Shown here: in pieces, positions 10,261 through 20,301 of the stretch
Layout of the letters: every line of letters begins with the position of its first letter
Numbering within the stretch: the first letter of the stretch is position 1
Origin: Hypsibius dujardini
Taxonomy: Eukaryota > Tardigrada > Eutardigrada > Parachela > Hypsibiidae
Direction of reading: 5' to 3'
DNA length: 20,499 nt
Assembly: GCA_001579985.1 (NCBI GenBank)
Contig: LRSR01010214.1
Location: forward strand, 1-20,499
Notes under the pieces: generated by a model
Databases searched by the model: none
Told to the model about the DNA's origin: nothing
Seen by the model: the letters and a program-made list of their open reading frames with translations, nothing else
Translations under genes and position numbers: made by a program

Positions 10261-11271
10261 TTCTTCTCCCGGTTGAGATAGACGAGTGTGAGTGAGGGAA
10301 AATTGCGCTTCAAAATACAAAACCCCTAATACTTTTTTTTCAAAATAAAGCACAATGAGCACACATCTTACTGTTCTTCTTAGTGATACCTCCAATAATT
10401 TGAGAAACCGCTGTGTGAGATTATTGAGTGTTGAGTTAAATACTATAGAGACCAAATCAGCTGTTTGTGGCAAACCACTTGGCGCAACACTGCATGAACA
10501 TGGTAAGCTACCTGGCACAATCCTAAGTTTGCGCTGGTCTTGCAGTCCTACGCGTCACAGATTCATCCAATGCTGTTTCAGTGAGGATATTGGTAATTAT
10601 TTATCCCTAATGGACCCTCGTCAAGTTAAAATCATCACAAATCGTTTGAGAAGAAGCTGAGAGGAACCGTGACGTTGTTTTAAATCACCAGTAATCAAGG
10701 ACTGCGTAAATTGCTAAATCACCACTGGACCCATTCCCGAAAACCCAGTCTCGCCTTAGAGACTTGAACAGTAGTTGCATTTTTAGTGCTTCAAAATGCA
10801 CACTGCTTCTGTTAATCGTGGAGAGGCCAAAGAAAATTTATTGAAAATTAGGCAACAATCCATGAGCTGTACCGACATGATAACAGTAGCAATCGATGGA
10901 AAGACCGAGGAGCTCAGTCAATTGTTCTGCGAAAACAGAATTGATGACTGAAAGACTACAGACAGACAGACATTTTCGATTTCCAACCACAGCACTGCAA
11001 CTTCGAGGACTTCGTCGCTTCGCCACTCAGTCTGACTAAGGCGGAGACAAAGTATGGCGAAAGCTGCTGTACTGAACCAGATGCTTTTAAATTGATCCCA
11101 TTTCACAATTTGGAACGTAAAGGCCAGGGTGGTTATCGAACTTATGAGGTACAATACTACGTAGGTACCCATACAAATCTCACTAGATGCTCAACAATAC
11201 TTCAGTATAAATAATAATTTTTATGATGATTGACGAAAAAACTTCTTGAGTCAATGCACTAGTAAAAAGGG
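10261..11271. other. THADA-LDAH intergenic region
   Basis: About 1 kb between the THADA ATG and the LDAH stop. It must hold the THADA promoter and 5' leader and the LDAH 3' end. I see no TATA box at a convincing distance from the THADA ATG. A plus-strand frame at 10355-10660 (101 residues) and minus-strand frames at 10918-11172 and 10838-11026 show no family I recognise; they may be remnants of a repeat. Confidence 0.5.
10837..10842 (-). terminator. Possible polyadenylation signal for LDAH
   Basis: On the minus strand the hexamer AATAAA lies about 430 bases downstream of the LDAH stop codon. It is the only canonical hexamer I found in a suitable place. A single six-base match in AT-rich DNA is weak evidence. 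Confidence 0.25.
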
Positions 11272-12747
11272 TCATTGTAACCAGGTGGAAACGAGTGCGG
11301 CCACTGGAGCAACATCACCAATCACAAACGCATGCTGAAAGCCCCGCTCACACAAGTGAAACTCCCGCCCCGGAAAAACCTCCACAAGCTGCGTGTGGAA
11401 CTCCACCGGACTCCAATGATCATCACGACCGTAATACAAAATGATCCTCCGCTGCTCATTCTCGTCCAGAAGCCGCTTATCCAGCTCATTGACCTGCTCC
11501 ATCTCATCCAGCGCCATCAGCGCGCAGTTCCGTGCACTCGGCAGACGCGCCAAGTTCCGCGCCCCGTCGTACAGATGGCCCGTCAAATCTGGTAGGAAGT
11601 ACCGAAAAAATGCCCCTTGCAAACGATTCGGCAGGTGCGCGAAGACAGCCACGATGAGGTAGAGTAACCAGCGACCGTATCTCAGCATGGGCGTGACGAC
11701 TCGCCCACGCGGTGTCAGGGCCATCCGTTCGATCGTCGGGAAGAGGCCGATGACGTGGGAGATGCGGCTGTCGGTAGTTTGACGTGCGGCGTGAAGGGAA
11801 ATGTACGAGCCGATGGAGTGGCCGATGAGGATGATTTCCTCGACGTCCGCCGGAATGTGCTCCTGAATAAACGAGCACTTGTGGTCGATTTGGAATTTTA
11901 GAGTTGGATAGGAATCACCACCTGCGAAAGTTAGCAAGCATCATTACCCAGGCATGTGAACGCCATGGCCCACAAGCCAATTATCCCTGCGGTAAATTTT
12001 TTGACATCTCTTACTCAAAACTCTTAAAATCGAAAGGATTGATAGGCCACGCTTTCACACTCAATGTTCATACTGAAAATCAAAATCAAGCAAGCGTTCG
12101 CCCTTCTGCTTTACGCGAGGCTTCTGTTCGTGTGCATAACTGTATGTACTGACTGACGTTTAGTGTACATACTATACAATAGGAGCGTCCAAATCAATTA
12201 AGACAATCGTTCAAACTAATCAATCAACCAAGCCCATGATCCCTCGATTTAAGCTTATTTCACACGAATAATTAAGAGACCAATCAACGGCAAGGTCCAG
12301 TCAGAAACCGGCAACGCTTCATTCAAATGGTCCAGTTCTTACCGAATGTTTCTTTACTCAGATGCTCGTGAAATATATGCCCAGCATGTGAAATGCCCCA
12401 TATTGGAGTTTTACATCCGAGTTCCTTCCACAGGGCAAGCGCAAACTCTTGATAGAATTCAACGCATCCGGGATTACCTGTTTTTAACAGCAGAGTGGGA
12501 TGTGTAAAGTAACCACTTACTTTTCTTACGCAAAGGCTCACCGCGCTGCACCGCATCATTACAAGCCCTCGTTTCAGGGTGCTCGAATTGTACGCGTACC
12601 TGGAATAATTAAGATGAGACGATTCCCAGAATGTGTAACGTTGCCTGTAGAGTCCAAAGTTTTCACGAAATGGCCCACTTTTAGCAGTTGGGTCTCTACA
12701 CCGAGAACTTTATCCCAAGAGTACCTGTGGGAAGGAGAAAAACCCAT
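11272..12747 (-). CDS. LDAH: Lipid droplet-associated hydrolase (LDAH / C2orf43 family), complete, three exons
   Basis: Exons 12600-12747, 12343-12477 and 11272-11921 join in phase 1 at both GT-AG introns (122 and 421 bp) to give 310 residues; human LDAH has 325. The ATG at 12747 sits in a strong context (ACCATGG). Family marks in order: IIPGNPG (47-53) rebuilt across intron 1, the oxyanion-loop region; ISHAGH (78-83); the nucleophile elbow LIGHSIGSY with Ser130; LFPTIERM (154-161); the hydrophobic stretch around 175-191, in the part of the fold that may contact lipid; YYGRDDHWSP with the likely catalytic Asp262; and FQHAF with His291. The alpha/beta hydrolase triad Ser-Asp-His is therefore intact. 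LDAH proteins sit on lipid droplets and influence cholesterol ester and triglyceride turnover; their exact substrate is debated. A TTCCCACAG sequence just after the ATG could act as an acceptor for an alternative upstream exon, but the chosen start gives a normal N-terminus. Confidence 0.93.
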
Positions 12748-12874
12748 GGTAATACGCAAAACTATACCGTAGGGAAAAATATCAATCAGTCAGAGGAGAT
12801 GGTAGACAAATTTAAGATAACCGGGTAAATTAATTTGGGTGCAGGATGGGTAAATAGCGATGAAAGCCCATCTA

Positions 12875-13093
12875 CCACAGCAAGCGACAGAATTTAATCT
12901 AATGGAGGGTTCCGGAAATGGGCAAAAGGGGCGGGGCAGGGGCAATACTTGAACAATCAACCGATCAACCAGCGGAGCTCCGGATCAATCGGAGCTAAGT
13001 TGATTGGTTGATTGTTTAAGTATTACACCTGCCCCGTCCCTTTTGCCCATTTCCGAAACCCTCCGTTAGATTAATTTCTGTCCCTTGCTGCAG
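12875..13093. mobile_element. Hairpin MITE (Tc1/mariner-like, TA-flanked)
   Basis: The left half is repeated as its reverse complement on the right. Arms of about 95-100 bases begin near CAGCAAG (12878) and end near CTTGCTG (13090); in the outer 63 bases only five positions differ. TA dinucleotides stand at 12873-12874 and 13094-13095, as expected for a TA target duplication. The centre is a second palindrome (AGCTCCGGATCAATCGGAGCT region). There is no reading frame, so the element is non-autonomous. The superfamily is inferred from the TA flank alone. Confidence 0.85.
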
Positions 13094-13095
13094 TA

Positions 13096-14880
13096 CTAAA
13101 TCAGCGAACGCCTAGTAAAGTTCCACAAATCGGCGAAACAGCTTTGCGCAGAACTTTGAACTCTTGCGTGTAGTGTTTTTTAGTTGGGACGTCAGAGGCA
13201 GCGCTGTTTTAGTGTTTTGACTGGTACACAAGAACAGGCAAATGTTTTTTTGGGGAAATTTTAACGCTTAACTGATGAAAACTCCTGAATTTAAAGTTAA
13301 AATTGTTGAACTCGTGAGTTAAAAATAAAGCTCATGGGTTTCAGGCCCTCCCAACAAACACTATCCAAGATATGGTACAATCGATAACGGTTACATTTAC
13401 TATCTTAAACACCGTTCCATATTGTGTGACATATAGCAGCTTGTAACCCTTTTTAGTCCCTCAAATAAAAAGGTAACCAAACGGAGTACCGTTTGTGACG
13501 CCAATTTTATATGGATTTAGACTTTTTTCCAGATTATGTTTGAAAAGGCTGAAAATGGGGAAAAAGTGTCTATTTCAAAAGTTTCGTTATTCACAGAGTT
13601 TAAAATTACTTAGTGTTGGCAAAGGACGAGTACCGTACTCGATAAGTAAAGTGCATTAATTACTGGTCAGTCGATTTTGCATCCTAAGTATCTTCCCCGT
13701 TGTGAATTTCGCTATTTCATCTGTGTATCTCGGTGAGCTCAGCGGTATGTGCTCTATCTTACGCGAGAAGGGCAGCGGTTCAATTACCGGACGAAATATT
13801 TTTTTCTATCCCCCCCCCCTGGAGTCCGGTTGCCAAATGATGTTGTAGCCAAGGAGGGAGCATTTGATAAGACTGATCATTGGACTGCCAGTTCCATATA
13901 TTTAATAAGCAATTCTACGCCCTAGTAATTTTGTCTGTCTTTAAAATATTTGAATTATAGTCCCGCCTGTTCGTGAGCGATTATTCTCAGTGCGCTACAA
14001 AGCGTGGCGGTGCTGCGTGCTTGCAGCTTACGCCCACAGATCCTGAAGGGCCTGGTAAGATAAGTTTGCGTTTACTTTCGATTGCACGAAAACAATTGGA
14101 AGTCCATTTTTGGTTTTACTAAGATTTTGGTATAGATGTTCATGTGTTTCAAACAAAAGCCTCGTAACTTTCGGCACAGGTCCACTTTCGTCGTTGTCAC
14201 ATGAAAGCAAATGCATAATTCTGACCATTCAGTTCAATTTATAGAGCAGGCTCTTTAATCCGTGGAACATCTGTTTGTCAAACATATTAAACATTATGTG
14301 CTCACAATGTAGAAGTCGAAGTGGGTACACAGTGCGCACTTCGATTTTAGTTAACAAAAATCGGCCTTTCTGTTTGATTCTTCATCTCTTCAGACAAATT
14401 ATTACTGAACAGGTTACACCTAAAAAAATTCGGCTGAGTCCCATTTTGATCAGGATTAAAAGGCCATCATATCAATGTCGCTATATTTGGCTTATTAATA
14501 TTTATGTTTCAAAGTGGCTCGAATTTGAACAGAAAACATGGGGGCAGGATTTAGCCAGACTCCTCGTACAGAGAGCGACATTTTAACTCCTCTTTCAATT
14601 CATCAGATAGCACACCATCTCAATGACGAGTTGGTCATCTGGCTTGTGCATGAACAGAAGCACGCACCAACAAACCGTGTAGATATTATTTTACCACGGC
14701 TCTGATAGAAGGCGTGCTGCTGCCAAACGTATTTCCCAATGTCTTGCCTGACAAAGTGGAACAGGTGGCATGGCACGGATAAACTTGCATAATCAAATTC
14801 ACTTTGGAAAAAGAGGATTAGTAACGAAGCGACTGACCGCATAAAGAATGAACTACACTCATGAAAGGACTTCCAATTTA
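13096..14880. other. Intergenic region between LDAH and the guanylyl cyclase gene
   Basis: About 1.8 kb with no supportable gene. It contains a tRNA-like segment near 13729-13792, a homopolymer C run at about 13811, and the presumed 3' untranslated region of the cyclase gene below 14881. The longest frames (14275-14586 plus, 14603-14842 minus, 14028-14228 minus) match no family I know and lack start context or splice partners. The promoter of LDAH presumably lies between 12748 and about 13700, but no motif stands out. Confidence 0.5.
13729..13792 (+). repeat. tRNA-like segment, probable SINE head or tRNA pseudogene
   Basis: An A-box-like GGTGAGCTCAGCGGTATG is followed about 30 bases later by a B-box-like GGTTCAATTACC. 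The D arm pairs perfectly (GAGC with GCTC), but the anticodon stem has a mismatch, position 33 is not T, and the T stem keeps only three pairs. It is therefore not a working tRNA. Such remnants usually mark the 5' end of a tRNA-derived SINE. Confidence 0.45.
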
Positions 14881-17800
14881 TCAGACATTTTCCTTCTGCC
14901 CACGTGGAAGCACACGATGTTCAAATGTCATGATGGGTGTGCGGCTGAATTTTGCTGCTGCTAACCAGAATGTTTTCAGCTCGCCTTTGCCCTGCAAAAG
15001 ACAAAAAATGCATGCGCCTTGAATCGCACAAGATACTTTGGAAGGCTATTTGGACTTATGCTTCACTTTGATGGCGGTCATTCCTCTGTAGTCTACTTGA
15101 AAAAGCCTGTCACCGTCCAGTAATTCCTTCGTGGCAGTCGTGATATGAATTTTTAGCTCTGTATTGGGTGAAACAAGTTAAAAATAACTCCATAATCCCA
15201 AATAACGGCAATGCATCGTAGATTCAAATATGCGTGTTGCGTTGCACACCTTCCCCGTGGCTTTCCATGCGGCTTGCAATGTTAACGGTATCTCCAACCC
15301 TGAAAGAAACCGGGTTTCATATTCACCACTGATCATCATCACACGAGAGAACCTTGTTCATAATACCCACAGGCAATAATGGGGTTGTTTTTGTCCGATA
15401 ACCGCAGCCACGCATGGTCCTAAAGCACAACAAATCTTTAACCTACAATCGCCGACCACATAATACAACTCCATGGACAGTTATCTAGGTTCAGCATAAC
15501 GAAGATGAATGTGATCTTAATGTGTGTCTCTCTAGCCAATCCCGATCGCTCCGCGAGGGGGTGCAAACATTTTTTGAACTTTTTACATGTAAAGCTTGCC
15601 TCTCCCTCTTGGCCCGGCGAGAGGGGAGGCCACCCCTCCAGGGCTTAGGCTACACAAGTTTCCTTCCCCTTCCCCTTCCTTCCTTTTCTCCCCTGTTACT
15701 ACCCCTCGAGGCCGAACTCAATCCGCAACTATCTTAGAGGACAAAACAATGTGTCGTTTAAGTACTGTACGAACCAGTGTTGATGCCGATGCGCAGCTTT
15801 GGATAAGAACATATCCCGATTTACTCAAAGGGCGATGGTACGGCAGAACTCGCCTCCAAAATCTTCAGCGCGACTTTGGCCACACATACTGCGTGGCGGT
15901 CACCATTCCGTTCGGGTAGCCCGCTTGCCACCTGGAAACAGCGTAGATATGAGGAGAAACGAAGAGAGTAAATGAGCGCACAAAGGTGTTATTAGTTCAC
16001 GGAAGGTACAGTATCATCATACCATATATGAGTCCTTAATGGTTTCAACTTTATAGACATCCTCTCGGCCGATTACTTCATCCATGGTGGAGTAAAGGCG
16101 ATGCAGAAAATCCACAATGGAAAAGGGTGCGCACTGCGCCACCATATCGTTGAACGCAGGGATCGCACTGAACAGCACCGTAACTGAGGCGTAGAAGTCC
16201 GGAAAAGAGGTTTCGCCATTTCGGAGTCTTTGCACGATCGACCTTCAAATGAGGAATGCTGCTTTGTTGTTTTTTATTGTGACTCAGGCAGTCCTGTTTA
16301 CCTGGGGAGAATGTTGCCGAGTAAAGCGTCCACTTTGTTCCGTTCCACGTGGAGCGCCTCCTTTCGAGCACGAACGGTGTCTTCGAGTTCATGGTTGTAC
16401 TGTTCGAGACGTCGTAAGATGCCCTCAGCGACAGACATGTCGCTGTCGGGGAGAAAGTGTATCAAGGCATCGGCTGCCTCCAAGATAGATGGCCGGTTGA
16501 CGGGATCGTACGACCAGCAGCGTTTCATGATTTGAACGATCGCGGACGGAGAATCGGTAGGCACGACATAGTCGTCGACGTTCAGTCCACCCGATTGTAT
16601 TTCCTGAAGCTTACCTTAGTTTGACAAATAGCATAATAAGTTAGCATTACAAGCGCCGTGTGTGCAATGGCGGATTGAGGTCATCGAAAACCATCTAGAG
16701 GGCTTAAGCTACAAATCCCCATCTCTTTCCCCTTCCTATTTTCCGATGTCGAGCAATGTCCTCTAACCCGATAAGATGTGGATTACTTTTTTAGAATCCT
16801 AATTGCTTATTCGTAAAAAAAGATTCAATCTCTAAATATTGGACATTTCATAAGCGAGTGCTGAATGAAAAACCAAAACGCCCACTTTTATCTTCCCTCC
16901 AAGGGTTGTAGACAAACCATTTGTTCGGCCAGAGTTCAAACTTTCGGGATCATATACTAAAAGATTGACTCTTTCTAAAATTATCAATTTTTTTATGATG
17001 GCTGAAAGTGACGTTGGTTAGCACTCGTAAAAATAATGAGGATAAAACGGAGAAGGTGGATTCTAGCCGCCTATTTGAAACAAGAAACCTTCTGGGTACA
17101 AAGATGAACTTACTTTTGATGGAACAAATGTCGGATACGTCCACCTCAAACGGCACATTTCTTGAGCATATTTCGTAGAGAACTACACCCAAGCTGAAGC
17201 TGTCGGATTTGGCTTCCGGATGTGCGCGACATATTAAGGATGACGAATCCAACTTGACGGCCTCAGGTGCCAGCCACAAGTTAGCCACGAAAACAACGGG
17301 GAAACTAAAGCTCTGGCCTACACTGATGGCTTCATAGAATTGGTAAGCGCCTGACCGTGAAACTTTCAGCGTGAAATGCTGATCAATGATGAGGCTCAGG
17401 AAGGTCAACGAGCCGTGGAACCTTAACGGACTGTCGTGAATATATTGGAGCGCCTGCAAAGACATGATCAATTTATGACGGTGTTACTGTAGTTGTTGTT
17501 GATGATTATTCCAATGCACGGTTATGCTCCATCCCTTTGTCAATAGAACTGTTGTTGTTGCGAATGATGGAGAACTTGAACCCTTTCTAGTTCAACTTAT
17601 CGTTAGCAAGCACTTATGGCGCCACCAACCCACAATGTTTCAGGCTAGCGCAGTTCGGTGGACCAATGGCGTTTTGTCGAGTAAGCAAGTTGGTCGTTTT
17701 GTTTTGTTCGTTAGCTCTCAGGAATATTATTATGTGAGCTGCAGTGTCGATTTCATTGTATCAACAGCGAGCCAAGCCTAATGGTCTTGATAAACCATCC

Positions 17801-20301
17801 CGACTAGCTCTCGGTAGCAAGCATGCTTCATTCTTGAATGCGACTTGGTAGGGGCTTCGATCGTTGGAAGCTGTTTGAGTTGAAATTTCGAGCACGATCG
17901 TTGTTGTCGACGAAGCTAGGGCTTTGCGTCTGTGGCTCGACTCGGATGTTGGGCGTTTTCAGCAATTGACTACCGTAATCCCCCGATCTCAAGGGACACT
18001 TTTGCCCGACCAGTTAATTTGATCCACCCCGGATCTTATTTGTTCATCAACGTTTGCTATTATTTACCTACAATCAATCAACCAACTGATTCAATGTCTG
18101 CGTCAAGAAATTCCGCTTAATCAGTCAATCAATCGCTCCCAAGTTGGTCTTTAATTTCAACCAATCGCGACACAGTGAATCCGATTGAACAGTCAACCGA
18201 TGACTGGAGGGGGTGGGGCTTAACTGTCCCTTGAGGTCGGGGGAATACGGTACCCTCAACAATCGGCCCAGCCCATTTTGCTTTACTTTTGTTCAAACAA
18301 GGCAAAAAAAATGCATTCTTGTAACTCATGAGTTTAGTTTAACTTTTTTTTCTCAATCTTTATCACTACAAGGCCTTGATGTTGGTCCATTTGAAAGATC
18401 GAACGTTTTCTGGTTAGGATATTAACCTCTTCGCTTTTTTCCAGTTACCAGTTATAATATATATGTGTGTACCCGTAGAATGTCCCAGATGAGAGACGCT
18501 CGAAAATCCCAGTTGAATGCCAGGTCGTTCCTGTCAATGAAATCGCGCAGCAATCCCTTCCGTGGGCTCTCACTGACGATAAGCAGCTGTCTTGGTACGG
18601 TCTTCTGCGCATTCATGAACGAAAGGCCGTGAAAGCGAGCGATATTGGGATGATCCAAAGTTCGCATCTGGAAAATATCACATGAACGCAGTGGCGCGCC
18701 GAGCTGTGGTTTGAGGGGGTGTTATTTTTTCCGAAATTAATTTTTTATTTTATCCGAAGTATTTCCGATAGAACGTAAGGGGGGAGTATTGTATGAAAAT
18801 TCTTCATCATGATGTTTTTCTCTACATAGGAGACCCTTAGGGCACTTTTTTTACTTTCGAGGGGGGTTTTAGATAAAAAAACACCCCCCGTCGGCGCGCC
18901 ACTGCATGAAGGAGTGTTGCAAAGTATTCGGGTACATCGGCGATTTACATTGCAGCAAAAGTATGAATGTACAGTGCTGTCCGTACTTGCTTGAGGACAT
19001 GCAAAATCCGTTTGTTTTCTACAATTTCGGTAAAGGAGATATCCCAGGCGAATTTCATAATCTGCACTGCCTCGCCGCGATATTGCCCGATTTGGTAAGA
19101 CAGCTCCCTTCCGTCGAGAGACGTTTGGATGACGCTATGGCCAGCGATGCTGATGGGGGAGGCAGCGCGTTTCCCAAGCTGGTAATCCACCTCAGTCATA
19201 TCCATGTTCCACCATTCGTTGTCCTTCTCTAACGCTCGTTTTCTATTTGGGAAAAAAAGTGTGTTCTGGATCCTATAACACCAAATCTTATGGAAGTACC
19301 TTAGCAGAAATGCAGGATAAGTAAGACCGACCAACAGTAGAAACAGTAGGAAATAATTATTATTAGTACCTGCAAATTGAAAAACCTTGGTGAATTTTCA
19401 TTCAGCCAATTTGATTTGAGTGATACCATCCAAGAACCATACCAGATCAGTTAGAAATTACTGGCCATCCCTTTAATAGAAAAGTCTGTTTGAAAGTTAT
19501 AGCAAATTGTCTGCGTAATTAAATTTTAAAGCAATCACTCAGCTACAGAACTCTAAAATTTGAAGGACATCGGCTAAAAAATTAGCAGAAAAAATCTGCT
19601 TGAAGTAATTTGCTCGAATTTTTTCACTTAAATGGAAATAGGAATTGCCAAAAATGTTTGCGTTTTTAGAGTTCAGAAGTAAAGAAATTGGGTCAATCTG
19701 CAAGATGGATGGCCATTAATTTCTGATTAACCTGGTACATACACAGCTTCCAATGTGATCTTTACATTGTATAACAACTTTCAAATCCGTGCATACCGGA
19801 TTTATCTCTGCAGTCGCTGTTGTTCCCAAAACAGATGGGCTTCGCGTTGGGTGGGAAACTTTCCTGGCGGAGTTTAAAGTTCAAGCTACCGTCCAATGCT
19901 TTCAGTTTTTCGTCTTTGAACTTCCACATAGCCTAGCGAATAATTAACCGTAGACCTTTCGACTATAGTAACCTATTTCATGACACCATATGTACACCGT
20001 ATATACCGTATGTACACCGTACTTTAAACTCGTCATCCATTTCGTCGTAGAGATTAACGTATGTAGTGACGGCACGAAAGCCCTGCTCAGATATGACTGC
20101 GTCCTCCCATGGGAGTGCGAAGGTACGGTTGCAAAAGCGTTTGTTAAACTGCGCTGCTGACACATCGTCCCAGACGTCGTAGGTCTCGTTGATCACCTAT
20201 TCCAGGGGTAGGTAGCACATATTGATACTAGAACGAGTTTATTGATTGACCTCGAGGCACGCGGTATGCCCATAAATGCACATGACAAGATGATCTCCAT
20301 A
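14881..20301 (-). CDS. Receptor-type guanylyl cyclase, 3' part, possibly a pseudogene (partial)
   Basis: Fourteen exons in transcript order: 20251-20301 (start uncertain), 20023-20196, 19797-19932, 19300-19369, 18987-19242, 18473-18667, 17114-17453, 16302-16614, 16023-16242, 15775-15931, 15371-15419, 15250-15299, 15067-15158, 14881-14991. Phases agree throughout; 2214 nt, 737 codons plus stop. The protein shows the end of the natriuretic-receptor-like ligand domain (VINETYD, NRTF, then a Pro/Cys-rich stalk), one membrane helix (YFLLFLLLVGLTYPAFLL), a basic RKRALEKDNEWWN juxtamembrane segment, a kinase homology domain that keeps the VAIK-type Lys (QIMKF) and LWLAPEAV but lacks HRD and DFG motifs, CWSYDPVNRPS, a coiled-coil linker ending ALLGNILPR, and the cyclase domain. 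Upstream exons lie beyond the right edge. These receptors make cGMP at the plasma membrane on ligand binding. The acceptor at 16614 rather than 16603 is needed to keep frame. Intron 4 is only 57 bp. See the cyclase-domain entry for the defects. Confidence 0.88.
15640..15745. repeat. Dispersed repeat copy A in a cyclase-gene intron
   Basis: AGGGCTTAGGCTACA followed by a pyrimidine-rich TTCCCCTTCC tract resembles AGGGCTTAAGCTACA plus TTTCCCCTTCC at 16699-16740 in another intron of the same gene, in the same direction. Both are followed by a TCGAG and a further similar stretch. They look like two diverged copies of one interspersed element; boundaries are unclear. Confidence 0.45.
15821..15823 (-). 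pseudogene. In-frame TAA inside the cyclase-domain exon
   Basis: The exon 15775-15931 has correct splice sites and a length (157) that keeps the frame, yet between ALKILEASS and KLRIGINTG it reads through a TAA. A YHRPLSK-like string, matching the usual HRP element, appears in a shifted frame at about 15822-15842, which suggests compensating insertions and deletions. The alternative is a 45-base intron (GTACCA to CCAAAG) that would keep frame but delete conserved residues. A sequencing error cannot be excluded. Confidence 0.6.
16699..16780. repeat. Dispersed repeat copy B in a cyclase-gene intron
   Basis: Second copy of the element described at 15640, in the intron 16615-17113. The shared core is about 40 bases with several mismatches. 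The rest of the intron is AT-rich and shows no coding sequence. Confidence 0.4.
17454..18472 (-). other. Long intron of the cyclase gene (1019 bp)
   Basis: Lies between the exon ending WDILR and the exon starting ALQYIHD. It holds the MITE at 17971-18252. The remainder, including plus-strand frames of 85 and 62 residues at 17524 and 17932, shows no recognised protein; these frames are open by chance or belong to old repeats. Confidence 0.7.
17971..18252. mobile_element. TA-flanked MITE (Tc1/mariner-like) in a cyclase-gene intron
   Basis: Terminal inverted repeats of about 26 bases after a TA: CCGTAATCCCCCGATCTC AAGGGACA on the left and, as reverse complement, CCGTATTCCCCCGACCTC AAGGGACA on the right, with two mismatches. 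The TA at each end would be the target duplication. The interior of about 230 bases carries no transposase. The host intron is spliced out normally in the gene model. Confidence 0.8.
18689..18904. mobile_element. hAT-like MITE with 8-bp target site duplication
   Basis: The element begins CAGTGGCGCGCCGA and ends with its exact reverse complement (14 bp), followed inward by G-rich stretches (GGGGGTGTT) that also pair. Flanks are CATGAACG at 18681-18688 and CATGAAGG at 18905-18912, an 8-bp duplication with one mismatch. An 8-bp duplication and CAGTGG ends are typical of hAT elements. It has no coding capacity and sits in the cyclase intron 18668-18986, only 14 bases beyond the acceptor-side AG of the exon at 18667. 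Confidence 0.88.
19439..19738. repeat. Imperfect inverted repeat filling a cyclase-gene intron
   Basis: About 32 bases at 19439-19470 (ATACCAGATCAGTTAGAAAT and on to GGCCATCC) match the reverse complement of 19707-19738 with a handful of differences. A nested pair, ACAGAACTCTAAAA at 19545-19558 and its complement at 19663-19676, lies inside. The ~300-bp structure resembles an old MITE, but no target duplication is visible. Confidence 0.55.

Larger units (their letters stand above)
14881..16242 (-). other. Guanylyl cyclase catalytic domain with missing metal Asp
   Basis: Six exons encode the class III cyclase fold: RLRNGETSF, VTVLFSAIPAFN, DVYKVETIKDSYMV, ASGLPERNGDRHA, KLRIGINTG, GPCVAAVIGQKQPHYCL, VGDTVNIASRMESHGE, LKIHITTATKELLDG, then GKGELKTFWL. 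Kept: the guanine-recognising Glu (KVET) and Cys (HYCL), the second metal Asp (IKDSYM) and the Asn/Arg pair of NIASR. Lost: the first metal Asp, since the usual FSDIVGF reads FSAIPAF (Ala codon at 16164-16166). The conserved segment before LRIG is also unrecognisable in frame and contains a stop. A cyclase without both metal ligands is expected to be inactive. Confidence 0.85.

Noticed and set aside
10355-10660. 101-residue plus-strand frame upstream of THADA
   Set aside because: No family resemblance, no promoter or splice context, and overlap with the likely THADA 5' region.
10918-11172. 84-residue minus-strand frame with a hydrophobic N-terminus
   Set aside because: It resembles a membrane peptide only by composition; I recognise no family and it lies in the probable LDAH 3' region.
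13729-13792. Functional tRNA gene
   Set aside because: The T stem and anticodon arm do not fold and position 33 is not T.
14603-14842. 79-residue minus-strand frame after the cyclase stop
   Set aside because: No similarity seen and it falls where the 3' untranslated region should be.
15540-15740. Plus-strand frames of 71 and 107 residues in this stretch
   Set aside because: The second is partly antisense to the cyclase exon and the rest is repeat sequence.
16302-16603. Acceptor at 16603 (CTTCAG) for the coiled-coil exon
   Set aside because: It looks better by sequence but breaks the frame with the upstream exon; the AAG acceptor at 16614 keeps it.
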